Shown: piece after piece, positions 43,511 to 56,362 of the stretch
Layout: every line of letters starts with the position of its first letter
Numbering within the stretch: position 1 is the first letter of the stretch
NCBI GenBank assembly: GCA_039654915.1
Contig: CM077596.1
Location: 77,687,751-77,751,750, forward strand
Length of the DNA stretch: 64,000 nucleotides
From: Aquilaria yunnanensis
Taxonomy: Eukaryota; Streptophyta; Magnoliopsida; Malvales; Thymelaeaceae
Direction: 5' to 3'
Notes under the pieces: model-generated
Told to the model about the DNA's origin: nothing
Seen by the model: the letters and a program-made list of their open reading frames with translations, nothing else
The model's database searches: none
Position numbers and translations under genes: made by a program

Positions 43511-44575
43511 GTGCCTAAATTCATTTTTAACCCTTAAACTTGCCAGACTCAGACACTTCACCCCCATAATTTGAACTCAGTTGAACTCGCCCCCTAAACT
43601 TGCAAACATGGGATATTTTAGCCCTTTTAGCCCCATGTAGGCATCACGTGACTTAACGTTGCTATTTCCGTCTCAAATCTCTCAACTTGGCCCACACTCA
43701 CCTTGTTGTCAGTGTTGGTCCTCCATTTCTCCCTCTCTACCTTCCGCCCTTTGACAATGACCACTCCTCTTTCGTCGACTCTGATCGCCTCTCCTTCCTC
43801 TTCTCCCTTTCCGCCTACTTTGCCTCATCCTTCGCTCTCTCCTCACCCATGTCCTATACCCACCTCGGTCCCCTCTGCCTTTGGCTCTACTACACAATAG
43901 CGCTTCTCAAGAGCTCATTGTAGTGACCTATACCGGCCAATTACATCAACCTCCTTGAACACCTTAGAATCGCCATTGACCTTCGGCCTTTAAGGTCAAA
44001 ATCATAGCAAAATTGTTAGGGCTTTTGCACAAGACAATAAGTGAAATGCAAATTTTGATTTTGATATCTTCTTGTATCCTTGTTTCTCCTTGTTTCAACA
44101 GGCAACAATGTTTCAAAATGAATGATTGATCTTGTCTTATTGGATGAAACATATCGTGTCCTTTTAATGAGCTCAACTTTGGCTAGTTCGTGAGAAATGA
44201 TGGCTAGTTTCTTGATTGTTTTCTTTTTGATAATGTGTTCATGTGACTATATTTGCTGCTTCAAGTTTTCTAGTTCATGCACAACTATGTTCTTGTTTGT
44301 TGTATACAAAGATTGAGACTTAGAAATTTTTTAAATTTTGAAGCTAAAAGTGATAAAGATTAGGCACAAAAAGTGTTTGTTGAAATGCCTGAATGAGTAA
44401 GACGAGAGACTTTTGATGGAGCAAATGGCATTAAGCATGTGATATGCACATGAGGCCAAAAGTGCCAAAGTGTCCTATATTTGCAAGTTTAGGGGGTGAG
44501 TTAGACCAAGTCCAAGTTGAGGGTGCTAAGTGTCTGGGTTTGGCAAGTTCAAGGGTTACAAATGGATTTAGGCCC
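43511..44575. mobile_element. Long-TIR element with a GC-rich centre
   Basis: The left arm (gtgcctaaattcattt, then 'aacttgccagactcagacac' and 'cgccccctaaacttgcaaa') and the right arm (ending aaatggatttaggccc) are inverted copies over about 170 bp. The centre at 43690-43920 is CT-rich with open frames on both strands and no domain I recognise. This could be captured host sequence, as in Pack-MULEs. The target duplication is unclear. Confidence 0.65.
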
Positions 44576-44899
44576 TAAAAGAATTCTACTCCCGCCCTAC
44601 CAAATTATACGAATTACTTTCTGTTTTCTATTTTTGTTCTAAAAATGCTGGTCTTTTATATATAATAAATATTTTTATAAGGATAACATTTATAAAATAT
44701 TAAAAAACAAAAATATTACCTAAAAATCCGTAAAAATATAAATGGATCATATAAACTCGAACGGAGGAATTAAAGCTCAGTGTACGTGTAAACTGATATA
44801 GATTATACAGTTACCTAGTCCTTAACTAAGATGGAAAAATTGAGATGAAACTCAACTATCCTTAACATCCATTCATCAGGGTAATATTTTGGTTAAAAA
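44576..44899. other. Intergenic, nothing recognised
   Basis: AT-rich DNA between two long-TIR elements. Confidence 0.5.
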
Positions 44900-45421
44900 G
44901 TACTAATGGTCCCAAATCTTTAATTTATATTATAAATTGGTTCCCAACCTTCATTTTGTTATAAATTGGTACCAAACCTTTATAATTCATTATATATTGG
45001 CCCTTTGCCCTAGGTAGACACAGAAACTCGATTTATAGAGAAAAAAATCTAATAGTCTAATAGTTTAAATTATCCATTAACTGTTAGAAAATTATATTAT
45101 AGTTTGAATTTATATAAAGCTATTACAAAATAGTTCAAATTAAAATTTGAAAAGTTAATGTGTCATAATTCATGATAGTTAATGAATTCAAACTGTTCGG
45201 TAGTTTTCTTCCAACAAATTCAAACTATGTCATAATTTTTTCATAATTAATAAACAATTTTAACTATTAGTTTTTTTCTTTGTAAATCGAGTTTCTATAT
45301 CTACCTATAGGTTAGGGACAAATATGCAATAAATTATAAAGATTTAGGACCAATTTACAATGAAACAAAGATTTGACATCAATTTGTAGTGGGCATTAAA
45401 TGTTTAGGACTATTAGTGCTT
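44900..45421. mobile_element. Long-TIR element with near-palindromic layout
   Basis: The left arm (gtactaatggtcccaaatct...) and right arm (...tttaggactattagtgc) are inverted copies through about 170 bp, including 'gtagacacagaaactcgattta' type text on both sides. A truncated relative lies at about 48402-48675, and a fragment at about 45570-45690 resembles the inner part. Non-coding. Confidence 0.7.
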
Positions 45422-45936
45422 ATACTACTACTATTTATGTTTGATTTATTCTCAAGTTATGCAATAATTTGAATGTAGCTCATTGAACTTATGTTAATAT
45501 TGTAATTACACTTATGAAATTTGAGAATCTATATTTTTCCTTTTTTTTTAATTTATATTGTCCATCAGAAAATTTTAAAATTATAATTTAGATTATTCCA
45601 TAACTGCCCACCAGCAGTTTAAACTTGCCTAGTTTTTTTTTATAGTTAATGAGTATTTTAAGTTATTGGTTTTTTCTATCTATAAATAAAAAAAAATAAT
45701 GTGTTTAAGATTTCAATTAGCTGTAAAAAAATTAGACAAATTAAATTACTAGAATTTAAAAAACTATTGTTGCATGGTGTAAAATAAAAAAGAACGGGAA
45801 ATTTTAGATTTTTAAATTTTAAGAATGCAACCGTAATCTCAACATAAGTTGAGGGCGGCTGAGTGTAAATTAGTGAAAATAAAAGCATGTGTCACGACCC
45901 TACTGCCATTGATGACAACATTTAGGTTTTGAGAGC
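45422..45936. other. Intergenic with a fragment of the preceding element family
   Basis: 45570-45690 resembles the inner half of the 44900-45421 element. No gene. Confidence 0.45.
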
Positions 45937-46273
45937 CATTTCATTTTAATTTAAGTGAATTGATTTATTTTTATTGTTATAAATTGTTTAGTTTGAAATT
46001 AATTTTATTTGAGAGTCAGTATTATGTAGATATAATAATTCATTTAAAAATAAATTTTTTATAATGTTGTTAATTTTTTATGAATTTTATTTTTTAATGC
46101 CTTAAACTAGAACATTTCATTAAAATTTAATAAGATTATAAAAATTATATTTTTTATTAATTATTGTATCTACATAACATTAACTTTTAACTAAAATTAA
46201 TTTTAATTAAAAAAATATAAAAATAAAAATAAATTATTTTAAAATTAATTGATTTAAATTGAAACAAATCGGA
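45937..46273. mobile_element. AT-rich MITE, copy 3
   Basis: The ends (catttcattttaatttaa and its inverted match aatttaaattgaaacaaat) and the inner blocks ('tattatgtagatataataa', 'ttttatgaattttatttttt') match the family seen near 38524, 42918 and 50316. Confidence 0.7.
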
Positions 46274-48401
46274 TGTAAGTTAACAATCGAGTCACAGACA
46301 GAGCCAGGTAAAGGAGAAGGAAGGGAATTGATTAAAGCAGAGGGCCGGGCCAGACAGTGGGTTAGAAAGTTGATGGTGGCAGCGGCACTAATATTTCTAT
46401 AGCTGCCACCTCTTTCCAGCTCCAGCCCAGCCACCTTGTGCACATTAAGTCACTTCTCACTTCCAATACCCATTTTTAAAAAAAAAAAAAAAAATTATAC
46501 ATGAAGCTTTTTCAGTCACTTTTATTTTATTCCAAATTTGAAACAACGACAATGAAATTTCATCATGTTTGTTTTTAACGGATCTGTAAAGTTATAAGGA
46601 AAATAATCAGTTTGAGATGAACACAATATTTTGCACTGGTTTTTAAGGTATTAAAGAATTTGACTCATGAATCATTCGGTCGTTATTATATATGTACTAC
46701 TCCACTATATAAAATACATGTAAATTAGGGGACAGAATCGAAGAAAGAGATGTGATTCGTTACTTAACCAAAGGAGTGAAGGTTGGTGGTGAGGGACTGG
46801 TCGGAGTTTTGGTCGGGTCAGGGCAGGCGCCGGGGGAGGAAGAGAAGGGAACACATGACAGGAAAAGGCACGATCGTGGCATAGGGAGTTAGTGGAGCCA
46901 GTGAGTGAGTGAGCGAGCGGAGACGGAAAGGGACAACACACATCTCACGCACGCCCCAGAACAACTCCCACTGTCATTTAACTATGCAGGGCACTACCCG
47001 TAGTACTAGCAACTTCTGTTACTCGGCTGCTCCCGCGCTGATTACATTTTCCTTCCATGTCAAATTATGTCATCCATTTCTGAAATGTTTGTCACTTTTC
47101 AATTTTTTTTATAAATATTATTAATTTTGTGACACATAATTAGTATATTATATATATTTTTTTAAGATTCTTATTGATAAATATTTTCTTAATCCATCTA
47201 AAATTTCATATATGATTGCATCAAATTTGGAAGAAGAGTATAAAAACCATGTCCAATGATGCACATTTCGAAAGTAAATTTAAATCAAGTTGAAGTTTTG
47301 AAATCTAGTCAAAATTTTCATGTTTCTTCTCTCACGTATCATAATACTTTTACATGTATAAGCTACTTAATGAGAAAGGGTAATTTATAAAAAAAAATTG
47401 GCCACACATAAAAGTAAAAAAAATGAAAAATATTTTAGTACGAGGGTCGTAGTACATGGACACCCAACTTGAGACCCCTACAATGAGCAAACGCTAAGTA
47501 CATGATTGATTTTGGAGCAAGTGCAATTCCAAATTTCTTCTTTATTCGCCCATTGATTTGGACTATAACACGGCATAAGGTAGCTCCTTTATTAACTCAT
47601 CCGCTGCAAACTCCGGGGGCCAATCCAAAAATTTTAAGTGCAGCTTCAAACGTATGGAAAAAAAATCGAATATATACATATATAAGTAATGCCAGTTAGT
47701 GACAAATCTAAATTGGCTATCATGTTAATTTTAGTGAAGAGCAAGTCTTCTATGAACCAGACTTGTAACATGTAAGGTAAAATACATAAATTAGTATTTC
47801 GGTCCAAATTATCAGAAATCAGGCAATCACGTCACTTCTACACCAAATCTTGCAAATTATGGATTTGTCACACCCAAAACCATAACATTCGTACTCCAAT
47901 GATCGCCAATATCAATACAGCTATCCACTAGAAAAATGAGCGAAAATTGCTCTGATTGCGATTTTCATCTCTAATCAGTTATTTATTTGTTCGATATCCT
48001 TTTCTTGTTAATTCAATCCCCAATATCGTTCTCTTTTGATTTTCGGAAGCAGATACATTCTTAATTTGTTGATTCACGTTCGGAATCTCCTGTGCTGATC
48101 TCCTTCTCCTATGATTTACAGTATCATATCAATTATTTACCGATTTAATTACTTGTTGATCTCCTCCACCGATCTACTTCTCCTACCATCTTTTCTAGTA
48201 TATCCATTGTTTCATGATTTGCTTATTCAACCTCCTTATTGATCTCATTCTCTAATCTTCGTTTTTTCGTGATCTTCGGCATTAATCGAGTTATCTACAA
48301 AAAAATGGTGACAATGAGCAACGAACCCTTGCATAAACATTGCAAGTTCAACTAATTCTTTCCTCTGATTTGTTTGCTCTAAATTCAATTTATGAAATAT
48401 A
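46274..48401. other. Gene-poor stretch
   Basis: A short segment (about 46780-47040) is richer in GC than its surroundings with no coding content I trust. The rest is AT-rich. The open frames at 46705-46941, 46909-47124 and 47502-47699 are not supported. Confidence 0.45.
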
Positions 48402-48675
48402 GTTACTGAACATTTTAATTTAGAATTTGAAAAATTAGTGTCATATAATTTGTGTGAGTTAACACATTTAAATTTTACGGCAGTTTTCTTCTAATAAACT
48501 CAAATTGTGTCATAATTTTCTTATAGTTAATGAATAATTTTAACTATCAATTTTTCTTCTCTATAAATTAAGTTTTTGTGTATGCAAATGGGTTAGGGAC
48601 CAATATGCAATGAAATGAAGGTTTGACACCAATTTATGATGAAAATTAAAGGTTTGGGACTATTTGATGCTAGTT
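48402..48675. mobile_element. Truncated copy of the 44900-45421 element
   Basis: It matches the right-hand half of that element, from 'gtgtcatataatt' through 'gggttagggaccaatatgc' to 'ggtttgggactattt'. The left arm is missing. Confidence 0.6.
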
Positions 48676-50082
48676 ACCCTATTTTTTTAACCAATTTCTT
48701 CTTATTCTTTTTATTTTATGTTTCTTCTCTTGTTCGTAGTTTCTTTTTATTTGGCTCAACTTTTTTTATTTCTTTGCAAGTTCTTCTTGTTTGTTTAGAT
48801 AAATTAGTTGTTCTTTATTTAGTAGTTATTTTGTTTTTTGTTTCAACTTACCATTCAATACATCTATTTGTCATCATATGTTATGGATCAAATTTTACGA
48901 CAAGATGCTATAGAACACATGTCTGTGAAACAATGCAACTAATTGCTAGCAATCCAACTCATAAAAAGTGTTGTTGTTGATATCAGTTTTGAAAGTATTT
49001 TATAATTCTCATTGGTCTTTGTTAGAGCAATTCCAATGACTTCCCTATAGTTTTTGTAAAATAGGGAATTGTAAAAATCAAAATATCTATAAGTTTCTGC
49101 TCTAATTTCAATAGACTTTCTATTTTATAAAATCTTGCGTATTATACAAGAATTAAATATTATGCATTTAAAGCAAATTCAAAACACAGTATAATAAAAC
49201 AACAATATAAGTAAATCTTATGTTTTTAGGGCAAATCCACCATTGCAGGAGGCTGATTTACTCCAACTCAAGAACGTTGCTTTGGTGGTAAATTCACCTA
49301 TATAAGTAAATTAGCAGAGATTTGCCCAAAATAGATAATATAAATGGTAGTTCATAATTTTTGCCACGTCCAGAAGACAGGAATACATAGAGACTTGAGA
49401 GCAAAATGATACGATTTTGCTTTTGAGTGTCTAGCGATGAAAAAGAAAATAATTCTAAAGGATGAGAAAGATTGTAGAAGAAATCAAGAATTTGAATCCT
49501 GCGTCATCAGAGAACATGGTGGAATCAGTTTTCAAGACCATCGGCCCATCTCTCCCCTCCTGAATTCTCATTTATTTTTTCATCCGGGTACGTATTTATA
49601 CTTGTTATTTCTCTTTTTCTTATTCATGCATGTATTAATATTTAGAGTTTATGTAGATATAAGAAATTGACTATTACCTTTCATTTCATTCATCTTTTAG
49701 AAAATAGGATAGATAATCTGTTAAGATACAATATGACTCGATGTTTTCTAAACTAGAGAAAACCTACAAAACAGGAGAATTTTTTAGAGTTGCTCTCAAG
49801 CATTTTTTGTTTAGCTTTTGTGTTTACGGAAATATGAGAGATAAAAAGCTGCAAAACTCTTTTGATGTTGTTCATGTATATTCTTTTATCTAGCAAAATT
49901 GTTCTGTTTATGTCACAAATTTGTTATTTTTGTACTTTTAATTTCTGTTACATAGTAGAGAGTTTACATTATCTTATTTTAAAATTAATGTAAGAAAGTA
50001 TTTCAGCTATGCTAATCTTTTTCTGCAATAAAATATATAAGATCTGGCAATGATAAAATCACACATCAACAAAGAACAGTAA

Positions 50083-50118
<36 letters not shown>

Positions 50119-50315
50119 GCTTCTATTTCTCTCTTTCTGAAGCAAGGAACAATAAGATCTAAAACAAGTGAAGAAACAGAAAATAATGATTAATGAATTT
50201 AAAATAGAAAAAATTGTATCCACATATAACTCGTCAATTGGTAGTTGGCTGTCTTGGCACATGGGTAAGCCTGCATCACGCAAAATTGATGACAAAAATT
50301 ACAAAAAGTTTCACC
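48676..50315. other. Gene-poor stretch
   Basis: AT-rich, no gene recognised. The open frame at 49437-49670 lacks a domain. Confidence 0.45.
50087..50115 (+). repeat. (TC)n microsatellite
   Basis: An uninterrupted run of about 14 TC units. Confidence 0.95.
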
Positions 50316-50655
50316 ACCCAATTCATTTTAACTTAAATCAATTAAATTTAATATAATTTATTTTTATTATTATATATTTTTTAGTTAGAATTAATTTTAA
50401 TTAAAAATTAATATTATATAGCTATAATAATCTATTAAAAATATAATTTTTGTAATCTCATTAAATTTTTATGAATTTTTCTAGTTTAAGGTATTAGAAA
50501 AGAAAAATTCATAGAAAATTAACAATATTATAAAAATTTATTTTTAAATAAATTATTGAATCTATATAATATTAAATTTTAAATAAAAATAATTTTAGAT
50601 AAAAAAATATTAAAATAAAAATAAATAAATAAAATTAAATTAAAATGAATTGGAC
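50316..50655. mobile_element. AT-rich MITE, copy 4
   Basis: It starts 'cacccaattcattttaactt' and ends with the inverted match 'aaattaaaatgaattggac'. The whole element is close to an inverted repeat around its centre. It shares blocks with the copies near 38524, 42918 and 45937. Confidence 0.75.
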
Positions 50656-52680
50656 AGTAATAAATGTGAGGGTTGAGAGGGATTCGTAGTGGAGGTTCTC
50701 CTTGGTTGTGGTGGGATTTGTGTAGAAGAAAGAAAACAATCACAAATGATAATATGGTTGACTTGCTAAGTTGTCTATATGCTGTCGCATTCCACTTGCC
50801 TCTGCCCACGTGGACCCATTCACTGCCATCCAATCCAATCCAATCCAACTGCAACCGTTGCTTTCCTAACGACAGTTTCGACTTTCAATTTTCAAAAGCA
50901 TCAAATATTTCTCACTTTGCAATTTCCATCCGGTTATTCCCAGCCCAGGGTAGCCTTCCTTCGCGTTGGGTATTCCTTTTCAAACTTTTTATTTTTTTAA
51001 AGTAGAATTGCGAAGAAAGCATCCAATAAATAAGAATCGATTCTTATTTTTAGTGGTATTGTGGGGTAAAAAGGGGGGAAGAAGCAAAACAAGGGGTGGG
51101 CGAAAGAATCGAAGATGGCGTAGCGTAGGCGGCAGGCAGAAGCAGAACAGAAGGGGAATTAAATGGGGCCAATCAATTAAACGCGTGTCCTTAGGAGGCC
51201 AGCCTGCTCTGCCTCCCTCTCCCCCTCTCCTCTGCCACTGCTGAATTTTCACGCCTAGCCCAGGCCCAGGCCCTAACATTAACCTGTGCTTCGGGCAGGG
51301 TTCAGCTTCGGCTAGCCTGGCCTAGCATTCCAATGCCACTCTTCTCCCCTCTCTCCTCTCCTGCTTCATTTTGATAACAGAAGCGACAGCTCTGTCTCGG
51401 ATCCCATTAATCCAATATTGTTGTTCCCCATTCCACCTTTTTTATTACTCCTCACATTTTTTCAATCCTTTTTTCTTTTTCTTTCCTGGGGAGTTTATGT
51501 TTTTTGTTCCTTGATGGTAATTTTTTTGATACATTCTTTTTACAATATTTTTAAATTAATTCAGTTTCAAATTTATTAATTTAAATTTTTTTAGTATAAA
51601 TTTAGAATTAATTCATTCTAAAACTCATCAATTAAGAAAGTAAAACACGCATACAGTTAGTAAACCTGTTCACCTCATCAGGGGAGTTTTTTAAGCCTAT
51701 TTGTTGAAGCCATTTTAACAGACTGTGTGTAACCCCCCCTCAGCATTAGAAATGAAGATTGTTTTGTTGTTGGGTGTTAAGTGTCAGTGAATAACATAAA
51801 ATCATTTCTTGCTTACTCATGTAGTATGTTCATTGTTGTAATTCACCGCCAGGTAATGAGGTGCACATGTTAGCAAATATCTCCATCTTAAACTCACAAT
51901 GTTCATTTATTTTATTCAACCTATAAAAACAACTATTTGGTGAAACCATGTGCATGTGTACTTCTCGAATGTTCCCATCCAAAAACATAATCAAACTAGC
52001 AAAAAACGTAACCTTATAACTGTTGATTCTATCACCTGGTTTGATAGAGGTACTTTACACTGCGAGTTCTAAGACTGTCCACATATGTGTTTGTACACAT
52101 AGTAATACTATTAGTGTTATTAATAGAATTTGCCATTAAGACAAAGTTTGAAACAAATTGAAAAGCATGAATTTGGAGAGCGAAGATTAAGGAAATACCT
52201 CATTAGAAACAATTACCTTACAAGATCATATCCAATCACTCATAATCCCTAAACTTACGATTCCCAGATCCACAATTGTGTGTCCCCCATTTTTCCAATA
52301 CCTTGATGGCCATTCTTCAATGCCGAGAAGCATAGAAACACTGATGGTGCAAAGTCACAAGTGGCGCAAAAACCGAAGCGGTGCGAAGTCGTTCAGATGG
52401 AGGCAAACGTGTTCTAAACAAGGCGAGGACGAAAATGAAGCTGTTCAAAGCGAGGCAAGGACAACAATGACTATATCAGAGGGCGGCAAACAACAGTGGA
52501 TCAAAACTCGTGAAGAGGGAAAACATACAAAAAAAGTTTACGAAGCAAGTACAATGGACAATAATGGTTAAGATGTGGATTTTGGCAAAGAAACAGAATG
52601 CCTGTATCATTTTTTGAGATCCATGATAAAAACATCTATGATTTGTGTTTTATATTGCAAAAATAACATGAATTTATACA
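50656..52680. other. Gene-poor stretch with a GC-richer patch
   Basis: 51060-51400 is richer in G and C, with purine-rich and CT-rich halves and no coding domain on either strand. A 97-codon open frame at 52278-52571 shows no family signature. It may be an old promoter or captured element core; I cannot decide. Confidence 0.4.
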
Positions 52681-52699
52681 TATGTATGCTACTGGGTTA

Positions 52700-52985
52700 T
52701 ATATATATGTTATAGATTTATAAATAACACAAATATATATGTATTTTTTTTGGGACTTATATGTATGTTTTGGGCTTATAAAGAACATAGGTGTGTATAT
52801 GTTTGCTTTTGATGTTTATATGTATGCTTATGTGTTTGTAAAAACACAAATATATATGTGGGCTTTTGGACTTTATATGCGTGCTTCTAGTTTTGTAAGG
52901 AATATAGGTATATATGTATGTTTCTGGGGTTTATATGTATGCTCTCGAATCCATAAAAACAAAAATATATATGTATACTTTTGGA
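52700..52985 (+). repeat. Minisatellite, ~60-65-bp unit
   Basis: About four to five degenerate units with 'tatatgtatg', 'tttgggcttata' and 'aaaaacacaaatatatatg'. Confidence 0.7.
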
Positions 52986-53325
52986 TTTTATGTGTGCTTC
53001 TAATCTGTGTATAATATGTGTTATACTGAAAGTAAAATGTATTAAGTTGTATAGGATATGTGTTAAACTAGAAGTGAATTGTATTAATTTGTGTAGGATA
53101 TGTGTTAAAGTAAAAGTAAAATGTATTAATCTGTGTAGAATATGTGTTAAACTGGAAGTAAATTTTATTAATCTATGTAAGATATGTATTAAATTGAAAG
53201 TAAAATGCATTAAATTATATGAGATATGTATTAAATTGAAAGTGAATTGTATTAAATTGTGTATGCTATATATTGGTTTGTACGTGAAACGTATTAAACT
53301 ATAAGTGAAATATATTAATCTATGT
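52986..53325 (+). repeat. Minisatellite, ~42-bp unit
   Basis: About seven units built on 'aaaatgtattaatctgtgta' plus 'gatatgtgttaaactggaagt'. The length is a multiple of three, so both strands stay open across the array (long reading frames at 52887-53363 and 52981-53304); these are not genes. Confidence 0.85.
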
Positions 53326-55642
53326 GATAAAATCATCACACGTGAAAATGACATATTATACAAAATAAATTTCTATTATATGAAATTGAATATTTATAAA
53401 ATTATTTTAAATAATTACCATATTTATCATATTATCTTTATTGTTTACTTAAGATTATTTTTCCAAATGAATTCAAACTCATAAAGTTTCCATAATAAAA
53501 CTACTAATTTTGGACAATTGAGAAAAAATAAATAAGAGAAAGAGAACATAAATTTGTGGAAACTCACGAAGGAGAACAAGAAATGAAGACGTCGAATTAA
53601 ATAAATAAGAAAATGTTTAAAACTAAATTTTTATAACTAAAAATTTTAAATACAATTAATATCTTAATTAGAATTTAATCAAATCTTCTACCTTAACAGA
53701 CATAACTATCATAAATGATCTAAACCAAACAAAAACTTTTATCCTTCTAACGTCATCAAGTATGTACATATACACATATGTATATTTTAGAATTCACCCT
53801 CCACTGCATGCTCTTAGACTAAAAACGTGTTATACTCTAATGATTAATTTGTTCAAGGGTTTTTTTTTTTTTTTTTTGTGTCTGTAAAGAAACTCATACC
53901 AAAATCGGCTCTTGACATCAATGACAAGGGTTTCTCGTTCGGCTATACCTCCCCTTTTCACATGTATGGCTACCTCTCCCTTTCAGTTTGTCAGTTTTTT
54001 CCCCCAGTTTTTTAAAAGAAATATAAAAAATATGTCAGTAAAATAATTATAAAAAAAAAGAGTAAAATTTTGGAAAAAAAAAATATATACGAAGACAATG
54101 CTTTCCACGTTGGTTTGGAACAGTTGTTTAAATTTGGGAATTCTATATTCTATTTTCTTGGAAACATGAATAAAACAAAAATGGAAGCGGCCTTAGATGA
54201 TGATTACAAGCATTCCTTTGAATTAACGGGCCTCCGCCCAAGCTCAGTTTCTTTTGGACTCCTCCACCTAATGATATTTTAGGACTAACCCTACAGAAAG
54301 CCCGAGTTGAGCAATTTCAGAAGCCCAATCTCATGCTATGTGACAAATCTGATCTGGCCATCTTCCGCGCTAAGTCATGGGCTCCCTACTCATGTTGTTC
54401 CAGAGAAACAATTATTCTGACTGATTGATCGGAAAAGAAGCCAACACTTCTGCAAACAATACATTTGAAAGGCAGAAATACAAACTTGAAATTAGATTTA
54501 TCGTCTTGATTTAGAAATCTCTTAAAACCATAAAAGTTATAATAAACCTATACCCTCTTAAGACCATGGTGTTTAGTTATTATTAATATTTCTCCTTAAT
54601 ATTAAATTGCTTCATAAATTATGTTTTGTCTATGACATACATTTTTTATATATAGTTCCTTTCAACTTACTTTTTTCATAATTATTTTTTATGGTCCAGT
54701 TTTTGCTTACTTTTCATTATCCTTACTTATTTTTATTTTTACATTTCAGTTTTTTTATTTACCTCTAATTAAGAACAAAATTTTTGTTTTTGAAATTGTT
54801 TGCGTCTTCCACCTTTTTTCAAAACTTGTTATGGTGACTATTAAATCTCCATCGTTCAGATTAATGGACCATTGTTCATCGTGTTTGTAATTTTAAAATT
54901 TATTTATTTATTTCTTTTAAAAAATATTAATTTCATTTGTTAAATAATGAATTAGAAGCCATTATAGTTTTTGAACATTATAGTATTTAAAAGAAAGCAA
55001 TTATATATACTTCAACAAACGTATAATGATTGTAGTTTTTTCTTGTTAACGTTTAAGTAGGAATCAAGGAATTTGTGTAATATTTATTCTAAATTAAAAA
55101 ATGTGGAAAAAGATGATTGGTTGCTCAATTTGATTGAAATTAAATTATTCATAAAAAAGTATATAATTTTTTGTAAGTTAAATACTAACAATAAAATATG
55201 CATGGTCCACAATAAATTATTTTCTTACTTTGATGTTGATTGTACAATAAAATATACTAGTATTTTAGCTTGAAAGTTATAATTGTAAATGAAGTAAATA
55301 AATATATGGTTCACATGAACCATAGACTTGATATATTTACACTTGTTTTATGTTATGAAGAATAATATTAAAATAAAAATATATATAAATATAAAGAGTA
55401 GGATACACATTAGAATTATATTGTTTGCAACAACCTTCTTAAGCTAGAAAAGGATAAACTACAAACAAAAAAATTTTATGGACAAAATTTTAAATGAGAT
55501 GCATGCATACATCAACAAAAAGTCAACTTGAGTCAGCTTAGAACATATTTATTTCTATCCTATCATCAACAATTAAATCAAGAACAAGAAGAGACTGAAG
55601 AGTGAACTAAAGAAGAGAAAGAAAAAAGAATTGGCAATCAGT
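53326..55642. other. Gene-poor AT-rich stretch
   Basis: No gene recognised. Open frames at 54070-54282 and 55073-55273 are AT-driven. The last part should hold the 3' flank of the gene at 55643. Confidence 0.45.
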
Positions 55643-56362
55643 TTACAAAGCGGTGGCAGCGTTGAAGCACCCGAACAAAGACGATTTTGTCTTCCGGGAA
55701 TTCCTCATATTGATCAACGCCATGAATTCGTCATACGACATGGCCAAATCCCAGCAAGCGCGGCCACCCACACAACTCAATGAGCCCTCCCATAAACACA
55801 CTTCCACGTTTAGCTTCCCAATTGTATTGGAGCCCTTCAAGATCTTCAAACTTGTCTTCTTCCACCGACCGCTCTTTTCTTCTTGTTCATGGTCTTGCTC
55901 GTCTTCTTCTTCGTCGTTCTTTGAGGACTCGAACAAGTTCTCGAACCTGGGGTCTTGTCCGAAGTCGTAGTCGCCCCAAACTTCTTCATCGTACACCGTC
56001 GCTCCCATTCCCAACTCATCGGAGGCAATATCATCTTTCTCCTCAAAACACGAACCCAAATCCAGTGCGGCAGTACCCAGCAGCGAATCTTTGTAAAATG
56101 ATTTCTTGTGGATGTTGAAGTAAACCCACGGATCCCGGCCATGGAGCCCGCTCTGAGGGACGGAAAACACGTATTTCTGGTTCAAGACGAGGTCCGAGTC
56201 CAACAGTCTGAATTTGGGCTCTGTTTTTAGCATCCGCTCTGTATTTCGCCACATTGTGACAGAGATTTTGGCAGCTCTGCTGCTTCTCAACTCGGCGGAT
56301 TTGAGGTTTATTTCCACAATTCGGAGTCCACTGGGACGAGTCATGACAGGTTTCTGCGACAT
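55643..56362 (-). CDS. Intronless acidic protein of unknown function
   Basis: 239 residues from the first Met (MSQKPVMTRPSGLRIVEI). I do not recognise the family with confidence. The first ~110 residues alternate hydrophobic strands and charged loops (ISVTMWRN, YVFSVPQSG, DPWVYFNIHKK, LLGTAALDLG), a pattern like a C2 domain, but this is weak. A very acidic stretch follows (about 148-165, rich in Glu and Asp), then a C-terminal conserved-looking block (KLNVEVCLWEG, ACWDLAMSYDEFMALINM). No signal peptide or membrane segment. A CDS with this length and codon pattern in otherwise AT-rich DNA is likely real. The open frames on the opposite strand are antisense shadows. It might act as a C2-like membrane- or protein-binding factor; this is a guess. 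Confidence 0.75.
   Translation of the reverse strand: MSQKPVMTRPSGLRIVEINLKSAELRSSRAAKISVTMWRNTERMLKTEPKFRLLDSDLVLNQKYVFSVPQSGLHGRDPWVYFNIHKKSFYKDSLLGTAALDLGSCFEEKDDIASDELGMGATVYDEEVWGDYDFGQDPRFENLFESSKNDEEEDEQDHEQEEKSGRWKKTSLKILKGSNTIGKLNVEVCLWEGSLSCVGGRACWDLAMSYDEFMALINMRNSRKTKSSLFGCFNAATAL

Noticed and set aside
52887..53363. 158-codon minus-strand frame and overlapping 107-codon plus-strand frame
   Set aside because: Both read through a 42-bp minisatellite whose length is a multiple of three; no domain.
55653..56118. Plus-strand frames of 105 and 112 codons
   Set aside because: Shadows of the minus-strand acidic-protein gene.
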